Below, in pieces: positions 51,196 through 59,844 of a stretch of 64,000 nt of DNA. The stretch comes from Polyangiaceae bacterium (GTDB lineage Bacteria; Myxococcota_A; Polyangia; Polyangiales; Polyangiaceae), in the NCBI GenBank assembly GCA_020633235.1, contig JACKEA010000010.1, forward strand, positions 92,001 to 156,000, given 5' to 3'. Position 1 is the first letter of the stretch, and each line of letters starts with the position of its first letter. Made by a program: the position numbers and the translations under genes. Below the pieces are notes generated by a model. That model was not told the DNA's origin. It searched no databases and saw only the letters and a program-made list of their open reading frames with translations.

Positions 51196-52460
51196 GGGCG
51201 GGCGCTGGTGACCGGCGCGGCTTCGATGCCCTTTTCCGGTGGGCTGAACACGGTGGGATCCGAGTGCTTGCTGACGGCCACGAGCTTGGCGGCGCCCCAG
51301 GCCACGCCGGCTCCGAGCAAGAACGCGAACAGCGAGGTGGCGGCGACGCGCACGGTGTCGCGCCAGGTGCTCTCCGGCTTGGGAGCGATGGTGACGTCCG
51401 GAATGGACGTGGGGATCGATGGCGGCACGCTGAAGCTGCCGCTGATGGACGGCTGACTCGGTTGAAACGAGCGCGGAGGCGCCGTGATCTGCGGGCGCTC
51501 GGGATCGAAGCTCACTCCTTGCGGCTCGCGGATGGTGGGCTCGTTGTCGGTGACCGCGGCGCCTCCGAACACCGGCTCCCACAGGAGCTTTGCCCGGGCG
51601 CTTGCGAATGGCAGCAGCGCCCGGCCCAGGTCGTGAACGCTGGGAAAGCGATCTTCACGATGCTTCGCCATGGCGCGCAGAACGGTCGCCTCGAAGGCAG
51701 CGGGCAGCTCGGGACGGTGGTGGCGCAGCGGTAGGTAGTCCGCCTCGGTGATGGCGTACATCAGCGACATGAACGAGTCCGCGCGGTGCGCGAAGGGCCG
51801 CACGCCACAGGAGCCTTCGTACAGCATCACGCCGATGGCGTATTGATCCGAGCGGGCGTCGAGGTTCTTGTCTCCCCGGGCGAGCTCCGGGGAGGCGTAG
51901 TGCGGCGAGCCCAGGAAGGACGAGCTCGCCTTGGTGATCTCGCCGGGATCCTGCATCAGCTTGGAGATGCCGAAGTCCAGCACCTTGGGCTCGGCGTCTC
52001 CCGTCCAATTCCTGGCCAGGTAGATGTTGGCCGGCTTGAGATCCCGATGGATGACGCCCTGCTTGTGCGCGGCATGCACCGCTGCGATCACCGGGAGCAT
52101 CAGATCCACCAGTCGGTTCAGCGGGATGAGCTTCTCCCGCTTGAACATCGCCGACAGCGGCTCCCCCTCGAGGTACTCCATGATCAGGCATGGCAGTCCG
52201 TCGATGACGCCGACGTCGGTGACGTTCACGATGTTCGGGTGGTGAATGCGCGATGCGACCTGCCCCTCGCGCAAGAAGCGAGCGACGATGGTCTCGTGCT
52301 CGGCGTGCTCCCGCCGTAGCGTCTTGATGGCGAACTTTTTATCGAGGCCGACATGGAGCGCTTCGTACACCTCACCCATGCCGCCGGTGCCGATCCGGCG
52401 CGTGATGGTGTACTGGCCAACGGTGGCGCCGGGCTGAAAGTCGCTCTTGGGCTGGGCCAC
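51192..52460 (-). CDS. Pkn2-type serine/threonine kinase with C-terminal TM segment
   Basis: This 422-residue kinase has the ATP anchor Lys46 in AIKTL, GTGGMGEVY near 24-32, catalytic HRDLKPANIY at 138-147 (Asp140), and DFG at 162-164. After a Pro/Ser-rich linker, a single hydrophobic segment (LFAFLLGAGVAWGAAKLVAV) anchors it in the membrane. All catalytic residues are present, so it should be active. It is translationally coupled to the TMTC-like gene. Confidence 0.95.
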   Translation of the reverse strand: MAQPKSDFQPGATVGQYTITRRIGTGGMGEVYEALHVGLDKKFAIKTLRREHAEHETIVARFLREGQVASRIHHPNIVNVTDVGVIDGLPCLIMEYLEGEPLSAMFKREKLIPLNRLVDLMLPVIAAVHAAHKQGVIHRDLKPANIYLARNWTGDAEPKVLDFGISKLMQDPGEITKASSSFLGSPHYASPELARGDKNLDARSDQYAIGVMLYEGSCGVRPFAHRADSFMSLMYAITEADYLPLRHHRPELPAAFEATVLRAMAKHREDRFPSVHDLGRALLPFASARAKLLWEPVFGGAAVTDNEPTIREPQGVSFDPERPQITAPPRSFQPSQPSISGSFSVPPSIPTSIPDVTIAPKPESTWRDTVRVAATSLFAFLLGAGVAWGAAKLVAVSKHSDPTVFSPPEKGIEAAPVTSARP

Positions 52461-52488
52461 TCGGCCCGAAGGATACCAGACGAGCCCG

Positions 52489-53658
52489 CTAAAGCAGCGA
52501 AATCACCCAGCTGGCACCCACCCAGGCCCCCACCGCGGAGCCCAAAGTCGCCATCACCGTGACCAGCAGCACGCGGGTGACGCGGTTCTTGTACACCCCG
52601 CGCACGCTGGACACGTCGTCCCCCAAGCGTTCGCAGTCGTCCACCGTTGGTTTGCGCAGCCACGCCTCCACCAACCCCGCGGCCATGCCGGCACCGATGG
52701 TGGGATTCAGCGACGTGATGGGCGAGGCGACGAGCGCGACGAGAACCGTCAGGGGTTTGGCGCCGGCGACGATGCTGAACAGCGCGGCAGCCACGGAGTT
52801 GGGGATGATCCAGGCCTTGAGCATGTGCGCCAGACCTTCCGTGGAGTGCTCGCGCCAGCCCCAGTAGAACGCCGCCAACACGATCAGCGGGATCACCCAC
52901 TTGAGGGCGCGGGTGACCTGCGACGGCGGCGGAATGTGGGTGAGGGCGTCGCGATCCAGCGCTTCTCCCCGTCGCGCCAGCATGCCGCGCACGTGGCCGG
53001 CGCCCACCACGGCCACCACCTTCTTGCCGGGTGCTTCGTCCACCGACGACATCAGCCACAGGTCGCGCTCGTCGATCAGCGGCACCTTGACCTCCGGCAT
53101 GGCCTCCGCCAGCTGGTCGAGCATCTCGCCGATGCTGTCGCGGTCCTTCAGCTCTTCGATCTGTTCCTCGGAGATGTCGTTCGCAGCGAAGGGAGCTGCC
53201 ATCATCACCGAGCTGAGCCGGAGCTTGTTCCAGAACGACAGGTTCGCCCAGGTGCGCTTGAGCGTTGCTTGGATGTCGCGATCCGCCAGCACCAGCTCCG
53301 CCCCCACGCCCTTGGCGGCCTCCACCGCGGCCCGGAGCTCCGCCCCCGGCCGCACCCCGAGCTTCTCCCCAATGCGCTTCTGGTACGCCGACAGCGCCAG
53401 GCTCGCGAGCAGGAACAGCACCTTCTTTTCACGGATGATCTGGAACACGTCCAGGTTCCGCCAACGGTGCTCGTCCATCAGCACCTCGTGCCGCATGGGA
53501 TCGAGCTCCACGCACACGGTGTCCGGCTGCACCGTGGCGATCACGTGCTCCACTTCCTCCACGCTGCGCTGGGAGACGTGCGCCGTGCCCACGATCCAGA
53601 TGTCCCGACCGTCGTCCGAGAGATGGACCACGTGGTCGCTGAAGCTGGGCTCGCTCAT
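52489..53658 (-). CDS. TraB-family membrane protein
   Basis: This 389-residue protein has the TraB/PrgY GTAHVSQRSVEEV motif near residue 25, VCVELDPMRHEVL, and GAGHVRGM. A C-terminal region with four hydrophobic segments follows (VIPLIVLAAFYWGW, NSVAAALFSIVAGAKPL, TVLVALVASPITSLNP). Family members share a Tiki-like fold with metal ligands; function in bacteria is uncertain. It is separated from the kinase by about 30 bp. Confidence 0.88.
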   Translation of the reverse strand: MSEPSFSDHVVHLSDDGRDIWIVGTAHVSQRSVEEVEHVIATVQPDTVCVELDPMRHEVLMDEHRWRNLDVFQIIREKKVLFLLASLALSAYQKRIGEKLGVRPGAELRAAVEAAKGVGAELVLADRDIQATLKRTWANLSFWNKLRLSSVMMAAPFAANDISEEQIEELKDRDSIGEMLDQLAEAMPEVKVPLIDERDLWLMSSVDEAPGKKVVAVVGAGHVRGMLARRGEALDRDALTHIPPPSQVTRALKWVIPLIVLAAFYWGWREHSTEGLAHMLKAWIIPNSVAAALFSIVAGAKPLTVLVALVASPITSLNPTIGAGMAAGLVEAWLRKPTVDDCERLGDDVSSVRGVYKNRVTRVLLVTVMATLGSAVGAWVGASWVISLL

Positions 53659-53661
53659 GCG

Positions 53662-54186
53662 TCAGCGCTTGGCGATTGCACCCGTGCTGCAGGTCTTGCC
53701 GGTGCACGTCACCGGTACCTCGAAGGTCACGTCCGCGCTGCCGTCGCCATTGAAGTCCGCGATGGCGCGTACCACTCCGGCGGTGGAGCTCTCTTTCACC
53801 CACTGATACTGGAAGTACTGCGGCGTCGACATGGCGAAGGTCGCACAAGTGTAAGCCGGCGCGCTCCAGTCGGTAGTGCTGCTCATGTACTTCCGCCCAG
53901 AGACGTCGGACAAGCTGCCGGGCACCGCGGGCGCCGTGTCCGGCAAGAGCTCGGACTTGCCTTCCAGGGTTTCCTGCTCCGCGCAGCGCACGATGCCCAG
54001 CGCCAACACCTGCGCCGACGTTCGGCCCTCGGCTTCCTTCGCGGTGTTGATGTAGCGCCGCGCTCCGTACATCCCGATGGCCGCAAACACGCCTACGCCC
54101 GCGATGGCGAGCACGACGAGCGCCCCCACCACGATCAGGATGATGGCGACGGGGCTCATCTTGGACTTCTCTTGGGGTGCGTTCAC
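53662..54186 (-). CDS. Pilin-like or anchored small protein
   Basis: This 174-residue protein has an N-terminal hydrophobic helix (MSPVAIILIVVGALVVLAIAGVGVFAAIGMYG) then helical AKEAEGRTSAQVLALGI and a beta-rich C-terminal domain with two cysteine pairs. The arrangement resembles type IV pilin-like proteins, but a leader-peptide Gly/Phe junction is not clearly present. It lies 3 bp before the TraB gene start, so co-transcription is likely. Confidence 0.6.
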   Translation of the reverse strand: MNAPQEKSKMSPVAIILIVVGALVVLAIAGVGVFAAIGMYGARRYINTAKEAEGRTSAQVLALGIVRCAEQETLEGKSELLPDTAPAVPGSLSDVSGRKYMSSTTDWSAPAYTCATFAMSTPQYFQYQWVKESSTAGVVRAIADFNGDGSADVTFEVPVTCTGKTCSTGAIAKR

Positions 54187-54267
54187 GAGCCGGACGGTAG
54201 GTGCCTCCCCCCGCGGCGGTCAACGCAGGCTTGCCTTTCCCGAGCGCCGGGACGAGCTTTCCGGGCG

Positions 54268-55398
54268 GTGTTCTCCCGACGTACCGATCTGCCCTTGGAG
54301 GCCAACGCGCTCACCCAGCGCCTCGCCGAGCGCCGCGCCACGGGCGCGCAGGTGCTGGATCTGACCGAGTCGAACCCCACTCGGGTGGGCATTCCGTACC
54401 ACCCCGACGTCGTGCACGCGCTCGCTCGAGAACAATGCCTCGTCTACGCTCCCGAGCCCTTCGGCCTCGCCGCCGCCCGCGCTGCCGTTGCCGCAGAGCT
54501 GTCGTGGCCCGCGTCCCAGCTGCTGCTCACCGCCAGCACCAGTGAGGCCTACGCCTACCTGTTCAAGCTGCTCTGCGATCCCGGCGACCACGTGTTGGTG
54601 CCCGCGCCGAGCTACCCGCTGCTCGAGCACCTCGCTCGGCTCGAGAGCGTGGTGATGGACTGCTATCCGCTCGCCTACGACGGCGCTTGGCACATCGACT
54701 TGGACGCCGTGCGCCGCGCCACGACCAAGAGCACTCGCGCCATCGTGTTGGTGAGCCCCAACAACCCGACGGGGAACTACCTGCACCAGAGCGAGCTTGC
54801 TGCGCTGACGGAGCTCGGTCTGCCGCTCATCGCCGACGAGGTGTTCGCCAGCTATCCGCTGCTGGACGTGCCGACCAAGGCCAGCGTGCTCGCGGCCGAG
54901 GGCGCCGTCAGCTTTTCCCTCGGTGGTCTCTCGAAGCTCGCCGCATTGCCGCAGATGAAGCTCGGTTGGATCGCCTGCAATGCTCCGCCGGAGATGTTGT
55001 CGCCTTTGTTGGCGCGCCTGGAAATCGTCGCCGATGCGTTCTTGTCCGTCGCAACGCCGGTGCAGCTCGCCGTTGGGGATCTGCTCGCCACCCGCTCCGT
55101 CGCCCACGACGCGATCCTGAAACGCACCCGAGCGAATCTGACCACGTTGCGCGACGTGCTTGCCGACACCGCCGCCACGGTGCTGCACGTGGAGGGCGGC
55201 TGGTATGCCACGGTGCGCCTGCCCGAAAGCCAGGACGACGAAGCCTGGGCGCTCCGCTTTCTGGAAGAAGACGGCGTGTTGGTGCAGCCCGGATACTTCT
55301 TCGACTTCGAGAGCGGCGCGTACGCCGTGATCAGCTTGCTCACGCCGGAAGCCACGCTGCGTGACGGCGCCCAGCGCATCGCGCAGCGGGTGGGCTGA
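54268..55398 (+). CDS. PLP-dependent aminotransferase (class I/II)
   Basis: From GTG 54268, 376 residues match fold-type I aminotransferases: VLDLTESNPTRVGIPY (substrate loop), LLTASTSEAYAYLFKLL, PAPSYPLLEHLARLES, VSPNNPTGNYL, ADEVFASYPL, and SLGGLSKLAALPQMKLGWI with the Schiff-base Lys. It would transfer an amino group between amino acid and oxoacid. The substrate is unknown. It is divergent from the pilin-like gene. Confidence 0.9.
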   Translation: MFSRRTDLPLEANALTQRLAERRATGAQVLDLTESNPTRVGIPYHPDVVHALAREQCLVYAPEPFGLAAARAAVAAELSWPASQLLLTASTSEAYAYLFKLLCDPGDHVLVPAPSYPLLEHLARLESVVMDCYPLAYDGAWHIDLDAVRRATTKSTRAIVLVSPNNPTGNYLHQSELAALTELGLPLIADEVFASYPLLDVPTKASVLAAEGAVSFSLGGLSKLAALPQMKLGWIACNAPPEMLSPLLARLEIVADAFLSVATPVQLAVGDLLATRSVAHDAILKRTRANLTTLRDVLADTAATVLHVEGGWYATVRLPESQDDEAWALRFLEEDGVLVQPGYFFDFESGAYAVISLLTPEATLRDGAQRIAQRVG

Positions 55399-55413
55399 AT
55401 CGGTTTCCGATCC

Positions 55414-55475
55414 ATGTCGGTTCGCCGCGAGCCCGTCCCGGACGGGGTTCGCGCCGCGCCAACACCAAGAAGACG
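55414..55475. repeat. Dispersed 3' motif, inverted pair (copies 12 and 13)
   Basis: ATGTCGGTTCGCCGCGAGC (55414-55432, minus orientation) is followed by GGTTCGCGCCGCGCCAACACC (55445-55465, plus orientation). The gap contains a GTCCCGGAC palindrome. It starts 15 bp after the aminotransferase stop. Confidence 0.6.
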
Positions 55476-55652
55476 GTAGCGGACGGCGCGGCTCGTCGGC
55501 CCTGCGGCGGGGCGCCCGAATAGCCGGCCGGCTGTTCAGTGCGCAGTGTCGACGGCATTGCGTCGCGGCAGCCACAGGGCCATGCTCTCGCTCCGGCGCG
55601 GCACTTGCTTGCGAGGGAGCGCCACGCACCGAAGCGTGCCGAGGAGGATGAC

Positions 55653-57458
55653 GTGAATCGTCGCCAACCGACCTGGATCCAAGTACTGGCATTGGTAGCT
55701 GGAGGCCTTGCAGCAGCCTGCGGAGCGCGGGATGGCTTCCTGGATCCGAGCGAGGAGTGCGGTGACGCCGGCTGCTTTGGAGGCAGCGCAGGTATCGGTG
55801 GCACAAGTGGCGTAGGTGGCACAGGTGGTGTCGGCGGTGTCGGTGGCGGCGGCACAGGTGGCATCGGCGGACTCGGGGGCGCCGGCGGCTTTGGCGGGGG
55901 CGGCACTGGAGGCATCGGAGGCTTTGGCGGCGCGGGCGGAAGCGGAGGCTTCGGCGGGGGCGGCAGCGGCGGCATTGGCGGTTTCGGAGGCTTCGGGGGT
56001 AGCGGAGGCTTCGGCGGAGGCGGAAGCGGTGGCATTGGCGGTTTCGGAGGTATCGGCGGCTTCGGAGGGGTCGGCGGTTTCGGTGGATCCGGAGGTATCG
56101 GCGGCTTCGGAGGTATCGGCGGCTTCGGAGGCATTGGCGGCTTCGGAGGCATTGGCGGCTTCGGCGGAACCGGCGGCTTCGGCGGAACTGGTGGCATCGG
56201 CGGAACCGGCGGCATCGGCGGAACCGGTGGCATCGGCGGAACCGGCGGCATCGGTGGAACCGGCGGCATCGGTGGAACCGGCGGCGTGGGCGGCAGCGGT
56301 GGAACCGGCGGCGGTTGCAGCGTCGGCGACTGCGACGGTGACGGCTGGACCGTAGCGGACGGCGATTGCTGCGATCAGCCCGGTGGCTGCAGCGTCACTC
56401 CGGAGCTCGTGAACCCGGGAGCCATCGAGTACATCGGCAACGCCGTCGACGACGACTGCGACGGCTTCTTCGACGAGATCGATTCCCCCTGCGACAACAC
56501 CATCGCCTCCAGCAACACGGCGAACCCGCTGGACTACGCCAAGGCGATGGACCTGTGTCAGTTCACACAGGAAGTGGTGCCCCAGAAGAAGGACCAGATC
56601 TGGGGCGTGATCTCGGCCAAGCTCACCTTGGCGGACGGCACCGGGCTACCGAACCCCGACGGGCGCTCGGTGCGCACGAAGTTCGGCAACTCGATCTTCC
56701 CGCTCAAGGGCCAGCGTTTCGCGGTGTTCTCCACCGGTGCGGCGGCGGCCACGGGGGACACCAACCCTCCGTTTGCCTCGTTCCAGCCGGGCAAGGACAA
56801 CCAACGCACGAGTCCCGTGCCGCAGGATTGGCTGGCGGCGAACGGCGGCACGCTGCCGAACTCGCCGGGTTGCCCGGATCCGAGCGGCACCCTGGCGAAC
56901 GACCCGGTGATGCTCACGTTGCGCATCCGCGTGCCGACCAACGCGCGGTCCTTCAGCTTCAATGCGTTCTTCAACTCCGCGGAGTTCCCGGAGTACGTGT
57001 GCACGCCGTTCAACGACTTCTTCGTCGCGCTGGTGGATGCAAACGTCAGCACCAACCCGGCGGACAAGAACCTGGCCGTGTACATCGCGCCGAACTTCCA
57101 GCGCTATCCCATCGGTGTGAACTTGTCCCACGGCACCAACCTGTTCGCCGTGTGCGATCCAGGCCCCACGGGCTGTGCCGGCGGTCAGCCGGGCAGCGCG
57201 CTGTGCAAGGCTGGGCCGTCGCTATTGTCCGGCACCGGCTTCGACACCCAGACCGGCGGCTGCGGCTCGCCGCCGAACTCGAGCGACCTGCTCGGCGGCG
57301 GAACCGGCTGGCTCACCACTGCGGGCAACGTCGCCGCCGGAGACATCATGGAGCTCCGCGTCGCGATCTGGGACACCAGTGACCACGTGTTCGACTCGCT
57401 GGTGCTGCTCGACAACTGGATCTGGAATCTGAGCCCCGCGCAGCCCGGAACGCGCTGA
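55653..57458 (+). CDS. Gly-repeat lipoprotein with MopE-like and choice-of-anchor domains
   Basis: GTG 55653 follows GAGGAGG. Its 601 residues have a lipobox (LAAAC), a long GGIGGFGG/GGIGGTGG repeat tract (~35-220), then a MopE-like acidic Cys block (DCDGDGW, DDDCDGFFDE). A C-terminal choice-of-anchor L-like domain follows (FSFNAFFNSAEFPEYVCTPFNDFFVALVD; VAIWDTSDHVFDSLVLLDNW). It is a likely surface-anchored protein. The repeat DNA is prone to slippage. Confidence 0.8.
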   Translation: MNRRQPTWIQVLALVAGGLAAACGARDGFLDPSEECGDAGCFGGSAGIGGTSGVGGTGGVGGVGGGGTGGIGGLGGAGGFGGGGTGGIGGFGGAGGSGGFGGGGSGGIGGFGGFGGSGGFGGGGSGGIGGFGGIGGFGGVGGFGGSGGIGGFGGIGGFGGIGGFGGIGGFGGTGGFGGTGGIGGTGGIGGTGGIGGTGGIGGTGGIGGTGGVGGSGGTGGGCSVGDCDGDGWTVADGDCCDQPGGCSVTPELVNPGAIEYIGNAVDDDCDGFFDEIDSPCDNTIASSNTANPLDYAKAMDLCQFTQEVVPQKKDQIWGVISAKLTLADGTGLPNPDGRSVRTKFGNSIFPLKGQRFAVFSTGAAAATGDTNPPFASFQPGKDNQRTSPVPQDWLAANGGTLPNSPGCPDPSGTLANDPVMLTLRIRVPTNARSFSFNAFFNSAEFPEYVCTPFNDFFVALVDANVSTNPADKNLAVYIAPNFQRYPIGVNLSHGTNLFAVCDPGPTGCAGGQPGSALCKAGPSLLSGTGFDTQTGGCGSPPNSSDLLGGGTGWLTTAGNVAAGDIMELRVAIWDTSDHVFDSLVLLDNWIWNLSPAQPGTR

Positions 57459-57480
57459 TTCCGCGGCGGACCGACAAAAA
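57459..57480 (+). repeat. Dispersed 3' motif, copy 14
   Basis: TTCCGCGGCGGACCGACA followed by AAAA begins immediately after the stop of the Gly-repeat lipoprotein, in its sense orientation. It abuts the strong terminator hairpin. Confidence 0.7.
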
Positions 57481-57486
57481 AGAAAA

Positions 57487-57512
57487 AGCCCCGCGAGAGA
57501 CTTCGCGGGGCT
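57487..57512 (-). terminator. Strong intrinsic terminator, best for minus strand
   Basis: AGCCCCGCGA (57487-57496) and TCGCGGGGCT (57503-57512) form a perfect 10-bp GC stem with a 6-nt loop. Read on the minus strand it is followed by TTTTTCTTTTTT, a classical T tract. It lies between convergent genes and may act in both directions. Confidence 0.85.
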
Positions 57513-57533
57513 CTTCTTTCGGGAAGCGGGCGC

Positions 57534-58358
57534 TCAGGCGCGACGCCGACGACGGAGCAACAGCAGAAGCCCCGCGAGAGCGGCGGGAGCCAGCGGCGTG
57601 GAAGGCGTGCTCGGCAGATCCTGCGTGCGGCAGCCACAACCACCGGGCTTGTCCTTGATCTCTTGCGGCGGGTCGTCGGACGCGGCCGGCGTGGGCTCCG
57701 CCTCGGCGGGCTCGCTGCCCTCGGCAGGCTCGCTGCCCTCGGCGGGCTCGCTGCCCTCGGCGGGCTCGGTGGAGCCGTCGTCCTTCTTTTCTTCGGCCTT
57801 CTTGTCGTCGTCCTTCTTCTTCTTCGCGCCCTTGTCGGCGAAGACCATGGTCCGGCGATCGATGACCTCGTTCTCGCCCTCGAACTTGAGGGTAGTGGGG
57901 GTGCCGATGAGCTGGCCGTTGCGGCCATCCCGGATCGTCACCTTGTACTCGCCGGCCTCGTAGCCGTGAGCGCGGGTCACCTTGAAGGAGAACTTGGTGC
58001 GCGGCTCGATCTTGCCGCTGCCGGGATCCAAGAAGCCGATGTCCACGCCCTCGATCATCGCCTGCCGCCCGGTGAGGGGCACGCGGCGCTCGAGCAGCTT
58101 GTCGCCGTCGACCATCGAACGCTCGTAGTAGGCGATGGGCTCGAACTCGAACTTCACGGGTACGTGCGGGACGTTCGGCGCCCGGGGCATGAAGATCTTC
58201 ACCTCCAGCCGCCAGCCACCGTGGTCGGAGCGCTCCTTGACCGTGGTCTTGCTCCACTGAATGCGTCCAGCGGCCAGCGCCGCGGTCGTCATCAGCAACA
58301 CCAACAAGAAGCTGACGAAGGCCAGGGGCCGTGCCGCGCTTCGACTATGCGTCCACAT
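57534..58358 (-). CDS. MYXO-CTERM-like secreted protein with EPAEGS repeats
   Basis: This 274-residue protein has a signal peptide ending near ALAAGR, a beta-rich domain (GWRLEVKIFMPRAP, HVPVKFEFEPIAYYERS, RTKFSFKVTRAHGYEAGEY), a Lys/Asp/Glu-rich low-complexity segment, and tandem EPAEGS repeats near residues 197-220. It ends in CGCR, a Pro/Ala hydrophobic stretch (LAPAALAGLLLLL) and RRRRRA, matching MYXO-CTERM sorting signals. It is probably anchored at the cell surface. Confidence 0.8.
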   Translation of the reverse strand: MWTHSRSAARPLAFVSFLLVLLMTTAALAAGRIQWSKTTVKERSDHGGWRLEVKIFMPRAPNVPHVPVKFEFEPIAYYERSMVDGDKLLERRVPLTGRQAMIEGVDIGFLDPGSGKIEPRTKFSFKVTRAHGYEAGEYKVTIRDGRNGQLIGTPTTLKFEGENEVIDRRTMVFADKGAKKKKDDDKKAEEKKDDGSTEPAEGSEPAEGSEPAEGSEPAEAEPTPAASDDPPQEIKDKPGGCGCRTQDLPSTPSTPLAPAALAGLLLLLRRRRRA

Positions 58359-58397
58359 CTCGCACCTCCAAGGCCGGGAAAGCTACCATGCGCACCC

Positions 58398-58970
58398 GTG
58401 CCCGTGGCAACGCTCCGAAAACTCACGCCGCTCTTGCTCGCGCTCGCGTGGGCGTGCAGCCCGGAGCCGCGCATGGCGCCGAGTACGGTCACCGCGGAAA
58501 ATGTCGACGCGCTGAAAACTCCAGTGGCGACGCCCCAGGGAGCGCCGCCGTCGCCGCCGCCGGCGGTGGATGCGGGGGCTCCCTGCAGCGACGCGTTCGA
58601 GCCCGGGCAGCTCGCGCGGCTGAGCTGCGACGGCGGGCGCATCTTGGTGGCGCGCGCCATCGTCGTGCATCCGCGGCGCTCGCTACCGCCGCCGAAGGTA
58701 CGCGAGGTGCTCGCGGCGGTGGCGGAGCTGATGCGCGCGCATCCCGAGCTCTTGATGCTGCGCGTGGAGGTGTTCGGCTCAGGGCCAGCGAAGGACGCAG
58801 AAGCGGAGCGCCGCGCCTTGGCGGACACGCAAGCCCGCGCGGATGCCGTGTTCCGCTACTTGTGGCGGCGAGAGAAGATCTCCGCCGAACGCCTGGAGCC
58901 CGTGGGTCGCGGCAACGTGGCGTCCCCGACGGGGAACGCCGTGGTGCTTCGAGTGGTGCAGCGAAGGTGA
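58398..58970 (+). CDS. OmpA-like lipoprotein
   Basis: From GTG 58398 (or GTG 58404), 190 residues have a signal peptide ending in a lipobox-like WACS, a Pro/Ala spacer, then an OmpA-like domain: LARLSCDGGRILVARAIVVHP, LLMLRVEVFGSGPAKDAEAERRALADTQARADAVFRYL, and ISAERLEPVGRGN. The typical GHTD motif is altered to VFGSGP, so peptidoglycan binding may differ. It is divergent from the MYXO-CTERM gene. Confidence 0.75.
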   Translation: MPVATLRKLTPLLLALAWACSPEPRMAPSTVTAENVDALKTPVATPQGAPPSPPPAVDAGAPCSDAFEPGQLARLSCDGGRILVARAIVVHPRRSLPPPKVREVLAAVAELMRAHPELLMLRVEVFGSGPAKDAEAERRALADTQARADAVFRYLWRREKISAERLEPVGRGNVASPTGNAVVLRVVQRR

Positions 58971-58991
58971 TCTCGGGTACCCTGGCGATTC

Positions 58992-59837
58992 ATGCGACGA
59001 GTCCTCGCCCTGGGTGCTGGGCTGCTCGCCGCGCTCGGGCTCGGTGTGCCCGCGGCGCATGCCGAGCAACCCCGAGACTATTTCCTGGATGCGCCCACGG
59101 CGGGCACCTTCGCGCACTTGGACGCCTACACCATCGGCGCCCAGGCATCGCTCGAGAACCGCGCGGACCTCGAACCCGGCATGAGCATGCTGCACACGCG
59201 GCTCAGCGGCATCGCGAGCTATCCGTATGCGGACGGCAGCCTGAACATGGACGCGCGGCTGTTCCTGTTCACCCTCGGCGGCAGTCTCGGCTACCGCTAC
59301 ACCTATCGCGACCACACCTTCAAACCGGGAGAAGATCGCTCCCGGGACGCGCGCAACGACCGCGAAAAGGCCGGGGACTACGGCACCCAGGGTTTCCCCT
59401 ACTACGAAGGCCGGCTGCGCTTGGTGATCCCGCTGGGCCCGCTGTTCCTGCTGAACAACGGGACGCTGCGCTACGAAGATCGCAACGACAACTCCTTCGA
59501 TTGGTTCACCGCGACCGTGCACGACAGCGGCAACGTGTTTCGCTACGACGCCACGCTGTTCTTCCGGCACCGCGACTTTGGCGCCATCGGGCCGGCGTTT
59601 CGTTACATGGACATGCCACGCACGGACTCCAAAGGGCAGCAGGAGCGGGTGGGAGAGGTGTCCGTGGGGCTCGTGTACGGAACGCGCCCGGGGCTCATCA
59701 AGCCGCGCGGCGGCAACACCGACTTGTTCCTGCTGCAGACGTTGTTCCGTCCGGGGGACGCGGACTATGGGCTGCACGGCTACCACCTGCCGATGTACTT
59801 CTTGGCGGTGTACCGCGCGACGCTGCGGCTCGACTGA
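58992..59837 (+). CDS. Outer-membrane barrel-like hypothetical protein
   Basis: This 281-residue protein has a signal peptide ending VPAAHAEQ. Alternating aromatic strands follow (LDAYTIGAQASLENRA, LFLFTLGGSLGYRYTYRD, YEGRLRLVIPLGPLF, FRYDATLFFRHRDFGAIG, VSVGLVYGTRPG) ending in LPMYFLAVYRATLRL. It looks like an outer-membrane barrel. I do not recognise a family. It starts 21 bp after the OmpA-like gene, likely an operon. Confidence 0.7.
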   Translation: MRRVLALGAGLLAALGLGVPAAHAEQPRDYFLDAPTAGTFAHLDAYTIGAQASLENRADLEPGMSMLHTRLSGIASYPYADGSLNMDARLFLFTLGGSLGYRYTYRDHTFKPGEDRSRDARNDREKAGDYGTQGFPYYEGRLRLVIPLGPLFLLNNGTLRYEDRNDNSFDWFTATVHDSGNVFRYDATLFFRHRDFGAIGPAFRYMDMPRTDSKGQQERVGEVSVGLVYGTRPGLIKPRGGNTDLFLLQTLFRPGDADYGLHGYHLPMYFLAVYRATLRLD

Positions 59838-59844
59838 GCGCGAC

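Noticed and set aside
55340..56269. Long minus-strand frame encoding Pro-rich PPMPPVPP repeats.
   Set aside because: It is the antisense of the GGxGG repeat tract in the lipoprotein gene, which has a signal peptide, ribosome site and real domains.
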